A stretch of 64,000 nucleotides of DNA from JAGWBJ01 sp964291465 (GCA_964291465.2 OZ219936.1:62001-126000), one strand, 5' to 3'. Counted from the first letter of the stretch, positions 44,219 through 54,540 are shown. Notes: generated by a model not told the origin, from the sequence alone. Numbers and translations: made by a program.

Positions 44219-46413
44219 GGGCCTCCGCGCCCGGCCCCGAGCGGCCGGAGGCCCGGCCCGCCGAAAGCCCGGAAGCCCGCGAAGCCGAACTCCGAGGAGC
44301 CGCCGACTCCCTCCATCACGATGAGCTCCCCCTCGCTGAGACCACCCTCCACCACCACCCAGAAGTCGTCGCTGGAGCCGGTGGTGACGGCGCGCTCCCT
44401 GAGGACGCCGTCCTCGGAGACCAGCACGGTGGGCTGGGTGAAGCTTCCGCGCAGGGCCTGCAGGGGTACGAGCAGCACGTCGGGCTCGGAGCGCAGCACC
44501 AGCTCCGCGACGGCGGTGAGCCCTGACCGCAGCTCGACCCCCGGTGGAGCCTCGATTCGAATGCCCACCTCGTAGGTCACCACGCCCTGCTGACTGACGG
44601 CCTCGGTGGCCACGTAGGAGACGACGCCTGTCAGGACCTGCCCGGGCAGGGCATCCATGATGACGTTGGCCAGGGCCCCCGCCTGCACGTACAGCACGTC
44701 GATCTCGTCCACCGCTCCGTGCATCTCGATCACGCTGGGGTCGACCACGGTGGCAACCACGGTGCTGCGGCTGACGGCATCGCCGACCTCAACCGCGACG
44801 TCGGTAACGACGCCATCGATGGGAGAGGTTAGGGTCACGCCCTCGAGCCGCTCCTCCGCCGTCTCCGCCGCCGCCCTCGCGGTGGCCAGCTCGGCCTCTC
44901 TCAGGGCGACCAGCAGGGGGTCCGGGGGCTCGGCTATAGACTCCCGGGCCTCCTCTGCCTGCCGGAGGGCCAGCACGGCATCATCCACATTCACCTGGGC
45001 GGCGACCAGATCGGTGCGCAGGGACTCGCTCATGTCCTCCGTGAGCATGGTGGTGTCTATCCCCTCTCCCGAGCCCGGCCGCAGGCCGTCGAGTCCCAGG
45101 ACCTGGGCCCAGGCCTGTCTCTCCAACAGGGCAGCCAGGTCGGCCTCGGCTTCAGTCAGGGCGGTCCGAGCGGCGGCCAGCTCCTTCTCCTTGCTGTCCA
45201 GGGCGAGAGCGTCCGGCGGCTCCAGGAGGTCGGAGAGCCTGTCCTGGGCGTCGGACAGCGACTCCTCGGCCCTGGCGACCGCGTCCTCGGCCTTGGAGAT
45301 GGCGGTGGCCGCCGGCGTCTCCAGGTCCTCCAGGGCGGACCGGGCATCGACCACCCTCTCCCAGGCGTCGGACATCTCGTCCGCGATGCAGAACACGTTC
45401 GCCTCCGCGGGAGGCTCCTCGCACTCGGCCCGGATGTCGTAGGGGGACAGGTGGGCGAAGGCGTATACGGTATGCTCGTTCCAGGCCGTGGCGGGGTCGT
45501 CGATCAGGGGAGGCGAAGGGGGACTGAGGCCCACCTCACTCCGGTCGAACAGCGCTTCCAGGTCCGCGCTCCAACGGGCCAGGAGTTCCTCGGGGGACAT
45601 GGCGCCGTCGACGGCCGCCGGGAGGATACCCAGCCACCGCTCGAAAGGCACTCTGTAGTCCTCAACCGCGGCCTCCACGTCTTCGGTGGCGGCGTCGATC
45701 TTGTCTGCCCACTCCTGCTCCGTCAACGACTGGTCGCGGCGGGCGTTCTCCAGGACCACCTGGGCCGTCTGGATCTGGAACATCAGGTCATCGACCTCTT
45801 TTTGGTCATGGGACGTTAAAGAGGCGATGTCGTCCTCGATGGTGCTTATCTTCAGCACGGCGTCGGCCACTGCCGACTCGGCCGTGGCGAGCTGATGATC
45901 GGTGGTCTCCAAGAGGTCCAGGAGCTTCTCCTCGGCGACCCGGACGGCTTCGTTGGCGTTGGTGACCTTGGCGTCGGCCTGGTCCAGCTCCAACGGGGTA
46001 TGGGGGGTCATCGCATCGACCAAGGACTCCTCGGCCGCCGACACGTCCACCCGGGCCTTGGCCAGGGCCTCCTCCAGGGAGGCCACCGTGTCGTCGTCCA
46101 AACGGGCCAGCGGTTGTCCTGCGGCGACGATCTGTCCCTCCGCCGCCATCAGCTCGCCAAGGGCGCCCTGGGTCTCGAAGGCGGCCGTCTCGGTGTTGGG
46201 GAAAACCAGACTCCCGTTGATGGAGATGGAGGTGACAAGATCGTCACGCTGTACCGGGATGAGCTGCTGGTCTTGCGCCAAGTCCTCCCCATCGGCGCCG
46301 GCCACGAGCTGGTACGCGCCGTAGGTGGCCCCGGCCCCTCCTGCGAAGACGACGAGCAAGGCCAGCCACTGCCAGGGCCTCACGAGCTTGAGGGCGCCCA
46401 GCATCCTGGTCAT
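44215..46413 (-). CDS. Membrane-fusion (HlyD/MacA-type) adaptor with long coiled coil
   Basis: 732 residues. Membrane anchor WQWLALLVVFAGGAGATYGA, then ISINGSLVFPNTETAAFETQ with the first half of the lipoyl/barrel-sandwich domain, a very long helical region rich in A, E, D and L (about 75-500, coiled coil), then RLEGVTLTSPIDGVVTDVAV EV-type second lipoyl half, and beta-barrel LRSGLTAVAELVLRSEPDVL. About twice the length of MacA because of the enlarged hairpin. ATG 46413 has GGAGAGG upstream. First gene of the operon. Confidence 0.85.
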   Translation of the reverse strand: MTRMLGALKLVRPWQWLALLVVFAGGAGATYGAYQLVAGADGEDLAQDQQLIPVQRDDLVTSISINGSLVFPNTETAAFETQGALGELMAAEGQIVAAGQPLARLDDDTVASLEEALAKARVDVSAAEESLVDAMTPHTPLELDQADAKVTNANEAVRVAEEKLLDLLETTDHQLATAESAVADAVLKISTIEDDIASLTSHDQKEVDDLMFQIQTAQVVLENARRDQSLTEQEWADKIDAATEDVEAAVEDYRVPFERWLGILPAAVDGAMSPEELLARWSADLEALFDRSEVGLSPPSPPLIDDPATAWNEHTVYAFAHLSPYDIRAECEEPPAEANVFCIADEMSDAWERVVDARSALEDLETPAATAISKAEDAVARAEESLSDAQDRLSDLLEPPDALALDSKEKELAAARTALTEAEADLAALLERQAWAQVLGLDGLRPGSGEGIDTTMLTEDMSESLRTDLVAAQVNVDDAVLALRQAEEARESIAEPPDPLLVALREAELATARAAAETAEERLEGVTLTSPIDGVVTDVAVEVGDAVSRSTVVATVVDPSVIEMHGAVDEIDVLYVQAGALANVIMDALPGQVLTGVVSYVATEAVSQQGVVTYEVGIRIEAPPGVELRSGLTAVAELVLRSEPDVLLVPLQALRGSFTQPTVLVSEDGVLRERAVTTGSSDDFWVVVEGGLSEGELIVMEGVGGSSEFGFAGFRAFGGPGLRPLGAGRGGP

Positions 46414-46782
46414 ATCTGCCTCTCCAACTCCGTCTTCCCCTTTCGCCCGGCGCCGGTCCTCACGGAGGCTGGACCACGCGGCCGGCACCCACTTGAACCC
46501 ACCCAGTTTTACGACACGTTCATGAAGTTCCTGTTAAGGGCAAGCCCCGATGGACGATGGGTCCGGCTTTGTTGCGGGCGTTGACCCCGGAGCCTTTTCG
46601 GGCAGCGTAGAAAGACAAGCCCCGCGCCTATCGGTGCGGGGGCTCGGGCGGTCTGGCTGGTTCGAGAAGACTATACGTCGCCCGCTCCATGCAGGGGGCT
46701 GGAATGAGAAACTCCAAGGGCGCATCGGAGTATGCACGCCCGTCCAAGGCGACGGCAATGACCACGTCGGGGTCCGGAGGTG
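46414..46782. other. 369-bp region between the efflux operon and the orphan antitoxin
   Basis: A minus-strand frame after the antitoxin stop (about 46640-46775, PDPDVVIAVALDGRAYSDAP) has coding-like codon use but no start; it may be a remnant of a lost toxin or chance. A terminator hairpin lies at 46611-46644. Confidence 0.3.
46611..46644 (-). terminator. Intrinsic terminator downstream of the orphan antitoxin
   Basis: Minus strand: AGCCCCCGC and GCGGGGCTT form a 9-bp stem (one G:T) with a 10-nt loop, followed by GTCTTTCT. Confidence 0.5.
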
Positions 46783-47010
46783 CTATTGCAGGTACTTCTT
46801 GGCCAAGGCACCGTATCGGAGATCGTCCTCACGCTCCGCCGCCCGAAGCTTGCCTCGCCAACGTGATGAGAACGACGGCGTGTCTTCCTGCACCATTTGC
46901 CATAGGGACTGCTCGACCAGCGACGAAAGCGACACGCCCCGAGAGCGGGCGTACCGCTTGGCCGCCGGGAGCAGCTTGCCATCCACGGTGATGGTGAGTT
47001 TCCGCTTCAT
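46783..47010 (-). CDS. Ribbon-helix-helix antitoxin-like protein (DUF6364 type), orphan
   Basis: 75 residues: KRKLTITVDGKLLPAAKRYA then RSRGVSLSSLVEQSLWQMV is a ribbon-helix-helix domain of the kind found in antitoxins paired with PIN toxins, and the charged tail is the expected toxin-binding part. No intact toxin is adjacent: downstream is a 369-bp gap, upstream the divergent side of the nuclease-helicase gene. It may be a solitary remnant of a toxin-antitoxin pair or act on a toxin elsewhere. Confidence 0.7.
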   Translation of the reverse strand: MKRKLTITVDGKLLPAAKRYARSRGVSLSSLVEQSLWQMVQEDTPSFSSRWRGKLRAAEREDDLRYGALAKKYLQ

Positions 47011-47162
47011 TACAACTTGGCAACCCTGTGTCGCATCCTCTTGGCCTGTTCAAGTTTACGTGTAAGCTTGACGGCATTCAAGGTGGACCCAAAACACTTC
47101 CCACGTGACCGGTCGCGGGCCGCGCCAAACCTCCGGGACACCTCTCAGCCCGCCCTCGGCCC

Positions 47163-50100
47163 TTAGAGGGCAATCTCCGTCGCCAGCTCGCGGTAGCGGC
47201 AGAAGGCGTTGGCGAGCTGCATCTGCCGTGGCGTGCGGCATTCGGGGGCAAACAGGTCGGGAGAGCCGACCAGGACGCAGACGCAGCGAGCCCTGGAGGT
47301 GGCCACATTGAGCCGGTTCAGGCTGTACAAGAACTCCATCCCGTGGGGGGCCTCTTCGGGCGTCGAAGTGGCCATGGAGTAGATGACTACGGGGGCCTCC
47401 TGGCCCTGGAACTTGTCCACCGTGCCCACTCTTCCCAGGGGCAGCCGCTCCTGGATCTTGAACACCTGGGCGTTGTAGGGTGCGATTATCAGGACGTCGT
47501 CCCACCTGATGGGCTTCTCACAGCCGCTGGAGTCGACCCAAGTGGAACCTCCAGAGACCAGTCCGTGGACCAGGGCCGCGACCTGAGCGGCCTCTTCGTC
47601 GGAGAAGCTCTGGTTGCCGTGGTGCGACACCGGCAGGAAGCGGAGGCCCGTCCCCGCAACAGGTCCCGGAGAGATGATCCTCTGGCCTTGCAGCCCGGAG
47701 CGGGAGCCGAGCCTGCCCTCGTAGAACACCTCCGAGGTGAAGGCGCAGATTTCGGGATGCAGGCGCCAGGTCTCTTCCAGGAACAGCCCCTGGTGGGCCT
47801 CGATGGTCTGGCGGCCGTCAAGGAGGTGAGCCAAGGCGGACACCCCTGTGCCGTCGGGATGGGAGCCCTGGGTCGGCTGGTCGAGCTGCTGCGGGTCGCC
47901 CAGCAGGACCAGGCTTGGTCCGGCATGGGAGATGGCCAGGACGTTGGCCAGCGACATCTGCGCCGCCTCGTCCACGAACAGCACGTCCACACTATCGCGG
48001 GCCTCCGGGCGCGCCCAGAGCCAGGCGGTGCCCGCCGCGACGCGGCAGCCGCCGGCAAGCTCTCCAAACACCCGGTCGTTCTCGGCCGCCAGGGTCACGC
48101 GGGGGTCCTCCGGCTCATCTGTCACTTTGCCGCTTATCTTCCGCACGGCCTGCAGGTCCAGGTCCCGTTCCTCGGCAGCCGCCAACGCCGCGTCCAGCAG
48201 GTTGACTATCACCTTGTGGCTGTTGGCGGTGATGCCGACGCGGGCGCCGTTCCGCACCAGCTCGCAGACCATCCGGGCGGCGGTAAAGGTCTTGCCCGCT
48301 CCGGGCGGTCCCTGTATGGGCAGCACGCCGAAGCCGGGCGTGTTGGCGATGCGCAGGGCCGCGTCCAAGACAGTCTCGCCGGGCCGGCGAATCGGTCCGC
48401 CTCCAAGACGCGGCGGGGCCCTCAGGAGAAGGTCCCGGGCCGCCCGGTATGCTCCCTCCGAGGAGGTCCCATGGTCGGCCACGTCCTCCCCGATTCGTAC
48501 CAGCGCGTCCTTGAGCACGTCGGTCCATACAATGTCGTGGGCAAATACCGCTTCGGGATGTACGTCACTGGTCTTGCCCCGCTTCCTGATGTCGACGGTC
48601 CGGTTGCCGGTGTCGATAGACACCAGCGCGCCGAGAGGATCCCCCCCGGGCATGCGCAGCACCTCGCCGCCCCGGAGCCCGGTCTCCTGCACGGGGAATC
48701 TGTAGCGGTGTACGGGAAGCCGTCCGGAGTCTTCCACCTGCCTCTCGAACTCGAGCTGCGCCACGGCCTGGCGCTCGTCCATCAGGTCGTCGATGGAGCT
48801 ATCGCTCAGCCGGAAGAACTCCCACCAGACTGCCTTCTCTTCCCGGCGGTGCCAGTCCAGTATGTTTCCCAGCAGCCAGCGGCCATGCTGCTCTGGGCTC
48901 CGGTCTGTTTCCGACGCCGGGACATCACCGGCAAGGCGCTCTGCCAGGACCCTGATCATCTTCTGACGTTCCGTGAGCTCTTCCGCCGCCTCGCCGTCGC
49001 CGGGCTGGGGGCGCTCGATGACGGCCCCACCGTCGACTAGGCCTTGGCGGATGCTCTCCAACCAGTCGCGCAGGTGGTAGGTGGAGGCGCAGTCGTCCCG
49101 GTTGTAACCTTCGACGGCCTCCTTGTGCTCCCCTCGGATGGCCTCCGGGTATCCCAGCTCCAACGGGGCGGAGACCCCGTACAACGCGGAGTTGGCCTCG
49201 CTCAGGGGCACTTCGCGCTGGAACCCGAAGAACTTCTCCAGCTCCTTGATGGAGTAGCTTTCGACGCCGGCCCTCAGCCCTCCCCTCACGACCCGGTACA
49301 GGTCGACGAAGAGGCCCGCGCGGAGCATCCGGTCCACCTCCTCCTCGCGGGTGGCGTGGCGACCCATCAGACGCTTCATCGCGCTGGGCTCGTAGGGAGC
49401 AAAGTGGTAGATGTGCAGGTCCGGATACGTCTTCCAGCGGGCCATCACGCAGTCGACGAACTGCTCGAAACTGCGCTTCTCCTCTTCGTGGGAGAAGGCC
49501 CAGAGGCCGGTGTACTCCAGGACTCCGGCATCGTTGGCCGCCAGGTAGCCGAACAGGTACTCCAGGCCAGCCGGTCCCACGAAGGGGTCGCCCTCGAAGT
49601 CGAAGAAGATGTCCCCGCGGGACGGCTCAGGCAGGCGGGCCAAGCCCACGTCGGGCTCGGGCTGCAACACCTCGTACACGGGCTCGCCCTTCTCCCGGCT
49701 TTCGACCTGAACTCGGGCTTGCTCCCGTACCCTCTGGTAGGCCGAGGCCGCACCCCGTTGGGGCTTCCATTCCAGCGGCAGGGGCAAGGAGGCCAGCGCC
49801 GACGTAGTAACGACTCCCCTGTCCTTCAGCTCGTCGACCTGCCGGCTGTATATGCCCGCCACCAGGCAGAGATGATCGTCGCCCCGCCTGCGGGAGTCGC
49901 ACTGCCGGCTCCAACGGCACACGTCACAGTACTCCTTCGGGTCGGGATAGGTCGGCTCCCGGGCATGACCGGCCAGGGCCGACTCCAGCCAAGCCTTCAC
50001 CAGCCGGCAATAGGCGGCGTAGTCGTTGGTGCGGTATGCCTGCGGCTCGAACTCGGTCCATGGAGCGACCACGTACATGCGCTCGGGGAAGACACCCTGA

Positions 50101-50600
50101 ACCGACCGCACCAGATCGGAATAGAGGGCAAGCTGGAGAATGGTGCCACCCCTGGTCTCCCGGGCCAGCTTGGTGTCGATGACCTCGTACGACCAGCCAC
50201 CCAGGTCGCTGGGGACGTCTATCCGCCTGAGAATGTCGGCGCGGCCGCTCCACACCCCGTCGGCGAGGGCGCCCTGGACGATGACCTCCGTCCCGGAACG
50301 CATGGCGTCGACGGTGGCCGCGACGGTGGCGGCGCTTATGCCCACGCCCTCGCTCTCGCCCCCGCCCACGCCCCCGATGGACGTGACCTGGTGTCCGGTG
50401 TCCTTGAGATGCTCGATGTAGTCCCGCTCGTGGGCAAGCCCCCGCCGGCGCAGCAGCTCCAACATCGGGTCCCAACTCTTGGGGGCGGCCCGTGCCCCGG
50501 CCGCCACCTCCGCGTTCAGCTCCGTGAGGTGGCGGCAAGCAAGGTGGTTGACCAGGTCGGTGGCGCTTAGCTGGAGGGTCCCGTCGACACAGTGCATCAT
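47163..50600 (-). CDS. TM0106-type RecB-like nuclease fused to SF1 helicase
   Basis: 1145 residues in three parts. Residues 1-270: RecB/Cas4-type PD-(D/E)xK nuclease (GRADILRRIDVPSDL, YEVIDTKLARE, and Cys cluster YCDVCRWSRQC that may bind an Fe-S cluster). Residues about 330-530: RNase H-like exonuclease domain (GDIFFDFEGDPFVG, GYNRDDCASTYHLRDW). Residues about 760-1145: SF1 helicase with Walker A IQGPPGAGKTFTAARMVCEL, VDEAAQMSLANVLAISHAG, LLGDPQQLDQPTQGSHPD, APYNAQVFKIQERLPLGRVG, TVDKFQGQEAPVVIYSMATS and RLNVATSRARC. Related to Dna2-like enzymes; role in repair or mobile-element defence is not established. No partner genes adjoin. Confidence 0.88.
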   Translation of the reverse strand: MMHCVDGTLQLSATDLVNHLACRHLTELNAEVAAGARAAPKSWDPMLELLRRRGLAHERDYIEHLKDTGHQVTSIGGVGGGESEGVGISAATVAATVDAMRSGTEVIVQGALADGVWSGRADILRRIDVPSDLGGWSYEVIDTKLARETRGGTILQLALYSDLVRSVQGVFPERMYVVAPWTEFEPQAYRTNDYAAYCRLVKAWLESALAGHAREPTYPDPKEYCDVCRWSRQCDSRRRGDDHLCLVAGIYSRQVDELKDRGVVTTSALASLPLPLEWKPQRGAASAYQRVREQARVQVESREKGEPVYEVLQPEPDVGLARLPEPSRGDIFFDFEGDPFVGPAGLEYLFGYLAANDAGVLEYTGLWAFSHEEEKRSFEQFVDCVMARWKTYPDLHIYHFAPYEPSAMKRLMGRHATREEEVDRMLRAGLFVDLYRVVRGGLRAGVESYSIKELEKFFGFQREVPLSEANSALYGVSAPLELGYPEAIRGEHKEAVEGYNRDDCASTYHLRDWLESIRQGLVDGGAVIERPQPGDGEAAEELTERQKMIRVLAERLAGDVPASETDRSPEQHGRWLLGNILDWHRREEKAVWWEFFRLSDSSIDDLMDERQAVAQLEFERQVEDSGRLPVHRYRFPVQETGLRGGEVLRMPGGDPLGALVSIDTGNRTVDIRKRGKTSDVHPEAVFAHDIVWTDVLKDALVRIGEDVADHGTSSEGAYRAARDLLLRAPPRLGGGPIRRPGETVLDAALRIANTPGFGVLPIQGPPGAGKTFTAARMVCELVRNGARVGITANSHKVIVNLLDAALAAAEERDLDLQAVRKISGKVTDEPEDPRVTLAAENDRVFGELAGGCRVAAGTAWLWARPEARDSVDVLFVDEAAQMSLANVLAISHAGPSLVLLGDPQQLDQPTQGSHPDGTGVSALAHLLDGRQTIEAHQGLFLEETWRLHPEICAFTSEVFYEGRLGSRSGLQGQRIISPGPVAGTGLRFLPVSHHGNQSFSDEEAAQVAALVHGLVSGGSTWVDSSGCEKPIRWDDVLIIAPYNAQVFKIQERLPLGRVGTVDKFQGQEAPVVIYSMATSTPEEAPHGMEFLYSLNRLNVATSRARCVCVLVGSPDLFAPECRTPRQMQLANAFCRYRELATEIAL

Positions 50601-50829
50601 GGGCAGTTTATCCCATTCCTGCCCCGCCGCCTACACCGCTTGGACCAAAGACCCAGCCCATCGGAGACCCCGCTGCATCGGCGTAGCGGCGGACCGCCCA
50701 GGACCGGTCGTCAGCCTGGCGCCCGAGGAATGGGTGGGATCCAGTCCTTGCAGCACCAACGTAACAGGTGGTACAAAGACCGGGGCGCACGGAGCCGGCC
50801 CGTCCCGAACGTTTCCCTAGCGTTCGATT

Positions 50830-50893
50830 GTTACGGACGAAGACACGGGGCGTTACGGACGAGGAAACGGGCGTTGCGGACGAAGAAACGGGC
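50830..50893. repeat. Three tandem copies of a 21-22-bp unit
   Basis: GTTACGGACGAAGACACGGG-type copies at 50830-50851, 50852-50872 and 50873-50893, differing at a few positions. They lie just upstream of the DUF3179 start (50928) in the 327-bp gap after the nuclease-helicase; no other feature was seen in that gap. Confidence 0.8.
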
Positions 50894-50927
50894 TCCGCAG
50901 GTGTGCCACGAGCGGAAGGAGCGCAGA

Positions 50928-52532
50928 TTGGACCTACGGACCGGTACCTGGGTGACGGCGCTGATGGCGATTGCCGTCGCAGCAGTGGCGGCCTGCGCCT
51001 CCGACGGGCAGGCCCCGGCCGCGACCGAGACGGCTGTCCCGGCGGCCACACAAGAGGCCGAGGACCCGGCATCTTCCGCCCCGACCTCTGCCATTGCCCC
51101 CACCGCCTCTCCCGAGGCCACCGAGCCGCCGTCATCGACGCCAACGCCAACGGACGCCGAGCCGTTTGCCGACGGCTACGAATCGAACCTGGCCATGGAG
51201 AGGCTGCTCGCGGGAGTCGGACCGGCGTCCATCTATGACGCTACCGCGCTGGACGCGGCGCTGGAGGGGATCAGGGACAACCGGGACGTGTCGCAGGTGC
51301 CGGTGCTCATCGACCTGATGCGCTTCCTGATAGGGGCGGCCGCCGAATCCGTAGTCGCCACCCTGGAAGACCTGACGGGCGAGAAGTTTGGAAGGAACTG
51401 GACCCGGTGGATGGAGTGGCTGGGAATCAACGCCTCGGACTACACGACCCCCGAAGGGTATCCGCACTGGAAATCGAGGCTGTACTCGATGGTGCACCCC
51501 CGGTTTGCGGCGTTCCTGGGAGACGCGGGTGAGACCTCACGCATCGACCTCACCGAGGTGGTCTGGGGGGGCGTGATGCCGGACGGCATCCCGGACCTGA
51601 TGAACCCCAATACGCTGACGGGAGCCGAGGCGGATTACATGCACCCCAACGACCGGGTGTTCGGCGTCTCCATCAACGGGGAGCACCGGGCCTACCCACT
51701 GCGCATCATCAACGCCCACGAGATGGCCAACGACGTCCTGGGAGGCGAGCCGATCTCGGTCTTGTGGTGAACCCTCTGCGGCTCCGGAATCGTGTATTCC
51801 GCGAAGATAAACGGAGAGCCAACCACCTTCGGCACGTCGGGCCTGCTGTACCGGAGCAACAAGCTGATGTACGACCGGGCGACGCGCAGCCTCTGGATAT
51901 CCTTCCTGGGAGAGCCAGTCATCGGCCCCCTGGCGGACAGCGGCATCGTGCTGGACTACTATCCCGTGGTGGTGACCACGTGGGAGGAGTGGGTTTCGGA
52001 GCACCCGGACACGACGGTGCTATCCGACGACACGGGGTTGTACTCTGCCAGCTTCTACACCTCCGAGTGGAACCCAGACTCCATCTACTACGAATACCGG
52101 GCAGACCCCCAGACGATGTTCCCGGTGTGGGAGCGGGACGGCGTGCTGCACGCCAAGGACGAAGTGCTGGCGGTGAGCCGCGGCACGTCCCACAAGGCCT
52201 ACCCCATAGCGGTCCTGAACGAGGAGAGGGTGGTCAACGACGTGGTCGGCGGAACGCCCATCGTGATATTGGCGGGGGAGAGTACCCCGGAGGCGAGGGT
52301 GTACGCCCGGAATTCCGGCACCTTTCGTCTGGATGCCGCGTCACCCTTCGCGGCGGGTGCGCCCAGCCGCGTGTACGATGACGAGGGGGTCGCCTGGACG
52401 GTAACGGAGGACGCACTGGTCAGCTCTGCCGACGGGAGCGAGACCCTCCCCCGGCTTCCTGCCCACGTTGCGTTCTGGTTCGGCTGGTTCGCCTTCCACC
52501 CCGACACCGAGCTCTACCGGGGGGCGGAGTAG
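50928..52532 (+). CDS. DUF3179 lipoprotein with in-frame UGA at the first cysteine of CxxC; candidate selenoprotein
   Basis: TTG 50928 follows AAGGAG by 6 nt. Signal peptide WVTALMAIAVAAVAAC has a lipobox; a P/T/S/A-rich linker follows. DUF3179 proteins carry a block like VNDxVGGxPVAVTYCPLCGSGIVF. Here MANDVLGGEPISVLW is followed by TGA (51768-51770) and then TLCGSGIVYSAKINGEP, FGTSGLLYRSNKLMYDRATR and SLWISFLGEPVIGPLAD in the same frame to TAG at 52532. The UGA therefore replaces the first Cys, giving a Sec-x-x-Cys redox motif at residue 281 of 534. A hairpin follows the UGA. The alternative is a nonsense mutation leaving two fragments. Function of DUF3179 is unknown; the location outside the membrane and CxxC suggest redox chemistry. 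Confidence 0.8.
51785..51801 (+). promoter_or_regulatory. Candidate SECIS hairpin of the DUF3179 gene
   Basis: CGGAAT (51785-51790), loop CGTGT (51791-51795), ATTCCG (51796-51801): perfect 6-bp stem, second loop base G, loop 20 nt after the UGA, within the usual bacterial range. Confidence 0.55.
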
Positions 52533-52568
52533 CCTGTTCGCCGGCCCAGCGGGAGCGACGGCCGGCGC

Positions 52569-53117
52569 CTACTGTCCCTGGAGAGGGAACGGGTCCTTCT
52601 CACTGACCAACGCCTGCGCCTCCCGAATGGACAGCCCCCGGCTGGTCTTGTCCCCCCAGAGGCCCTTGACGTAGGTGAGTACCTGGACTATCTCCCCACG
52701 ACTGAGCCTGTCGCCAAAGGCCGGCATGGCGCTCTTGAAGCTCGGATTGAGGGGGTCTTCCAGCATCTGACCGCCCTGGCTGACGATTCGGTACAGGAGG
52801 CCGTCGGCGTGGTGCCAGGTGTGCCCGTCGCCGTTGAGAGGCGGCGCGGGAAGGGTGCCGTCAGCCTTGGGGATATGCCAGTCCGGCTGTCCCTCGCCGC
52901 CGGCTCCGTGGCACACGGAGCAATTGGCGACAAACAGCTCCCGGCCTGTCGGCTGGGCCTGGGCGTTGGGAACATCGCCCGACGTGGAGGCGTCATCACC
53001 GGGAGACGAGCAGGCGGCCAGCAGGACTAGCATCAGCAAGGCGACCCCGGCAGCCTTCACGTTGATGGAGCGAACGCGTCGGACCATTGGCAAGACCCCC
53101 TCCCGCTGCACCGGCAT
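52569..53117 (-). CDS. Lipoprotein c-type cytochrome
   Basis: 182 residues. Signal peptide AAGVALLMLVLLAAC with lipobox; heme c site CSVCH in LFVANCSVCHGAGGEGQPDW; probable axial Met in SAMPAFGDRLSRGEIVQVLT, the usual cytochrome c class I end. It probably carries electrons on the outer membrane face. Start uncertain: ATG 53117, a TTG at about 53093 or ATG 53087 (a GGAGG lies upstream of the last two). It is convergent with the DUF3179 lipoprotein gene (36 bp between their ends). Confidence 0.88.
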   Translation of the reverse strand: MPVQREGVLPMVRRVRSINVKAAGVALLMLVLLAACSSPGDDASTSGDVPNAQAQPTGRELFVANCSVCHGAGGEGQPDWHIPKADGTLPAPPLNGDGHTWHHADGLLYRIVSQGGQMLEDPLNPSFKSAMPAFGDRLSRGEIVQVLTYVKGLWGDKTSRGLSIREAQALVSEKDPFPLQGQ

Positions 53118-53290
53118 ACTCCTCGAGAGCGCCTAAATTCGTGTCTATTGTAAACCGTGGACGTTCGCAGTAGAAACATCCGGCGTCCTACCCGGCCGGC
53201 CAGAATTCGGCGGCCCTTGCCAGGGCAGGGCCGCCCTCCCGAAGCCGGCTTCACCGGGGGGCAAGGAGCCGAGAGGCTGCCTCCAGCCGG

Positions 53291-54540
53291 TCACACCGGC
53301 CTGAGCTTGCCGCGTTGCAGCGACAGGGTGGCCGCGAGGGCGACGACAGCAAGCGCCGCCATCAGCACGAAGGCTCCGTCGTAGCTCTCCCATCGGTCGA
53401 AGATTACCGCTCCCACGAAGGCGCCCAAGCCGCCCGTGATCTGGTGCACCGCGTTGATCAGCCCGCTGACGGCGCCCAGCCGGGACGGGCCGAACAGGTT
53501 TCCGGCAAAGACCACCGTGAGCGGAGCCGTTATCAGAAGGGTGAAGCCGTACAGGAATGCGAAGGCCGCGATGGCCGGGGTGTCCTGTACGAACAGGACA
53601 AAAGCGAATACGGGCAGCCGCATCACGAAGCACAAGACAACCGGCCTCGTCACTCCGAAGGCGTCCGAGAGAAAGCCGGAGACCAAGACCCCCATGAGCC
53701 CCAGAATGCCCATCAGCGCCAGCACGTTTCCGGCAAGCAGGCTCCCCATGCCCTGGTCTATGGCGAAGGCCACCACGTGGGTCGTCACGAAGAAGTCCTG
53801 GAAGCCGCATATCCCATAGACCAATACGAGCAGCCACAGCTCCCTGGACGCCAGGATGCCGCGGAAAGGCGCGGCCACTGCGGATGGAGCCGAGGCGGAC
53901 GGGCCCGCATCCTCTCCTATTGCCCTCTCGACGTCCGAATCCGGGCCGCAACACGACTCCGGCGGACGGGACCTGACCGTGGCCAGCACCAGAGGCACCA
54001 CGACCACCAAGTTGGCCGCTCCCAGCACGGCATACGATGTCCTCCAGCCCAGGGCGCTCAGCAGGGAGGCGAGCGCCATGACGATGACCAGCTGCCCATG
54101 GCGTGGCCGGATACGGCGACGCTGTTGGCAAACCCCCGCCGCCGGACGAACCACCTGGATATCATCACGCTGACCGTCGGGATGGCGGTGGCGGCGTGGC
54201 CGACAGCGTAGACCAGTCCGTATACGACGAAGAGCTGCCAATGGGACTGTATCTGGCCCGTCAGCCCTATACCCACGGCGCCGACCAGCCCGCCGGCGGC
54301 GAGCACAGACCGTATGCTGTACCGGTCGACCAGGCGCCCGGCCAGGGGCATCGCCAGGGCCGAGACCAGCATGAAGGCCGCGAGGGCCAGCGAAAGCTCG
54401 GACCGGCTCCATCCCAGGTCATCGGTCATGGGCTTGAGCATCAGCCCGAAGGCGTTCCGGGTGCCGCTATTGAAGAACAGCACGGCGAATCCCGTAGCCA
54501 GGACTATCGAGCTGTAGTCCAGCCTATGGCCCATCACCAT
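53291..54540 (-). pseudogene. MFS transporter, one frameshift
   Basis: Twelve-helix major facilitator of the oxalate/formate-antiporter-like (MCT) type. The N-terminal frame (from ATG 54540) gives IVLATGFAVLFFNSGTRNAF, LGWSRSELSLALAAFMLVSA, PLAGRLVDRYSIRSVLAAGG and SRWFVRRRGFANSVAVSGHA. Just after GHAMG the family sequence jumps to another frame, QLVIVMALASLLSALGWRTS, and runs to TGA at 53291. One base missing from the CCC at 54095-54097 (GGG on the coding strand) accounts for it; restored length 416 residues, normal for the family. Consensus error or recent inactivation. Confidence 0.82.
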
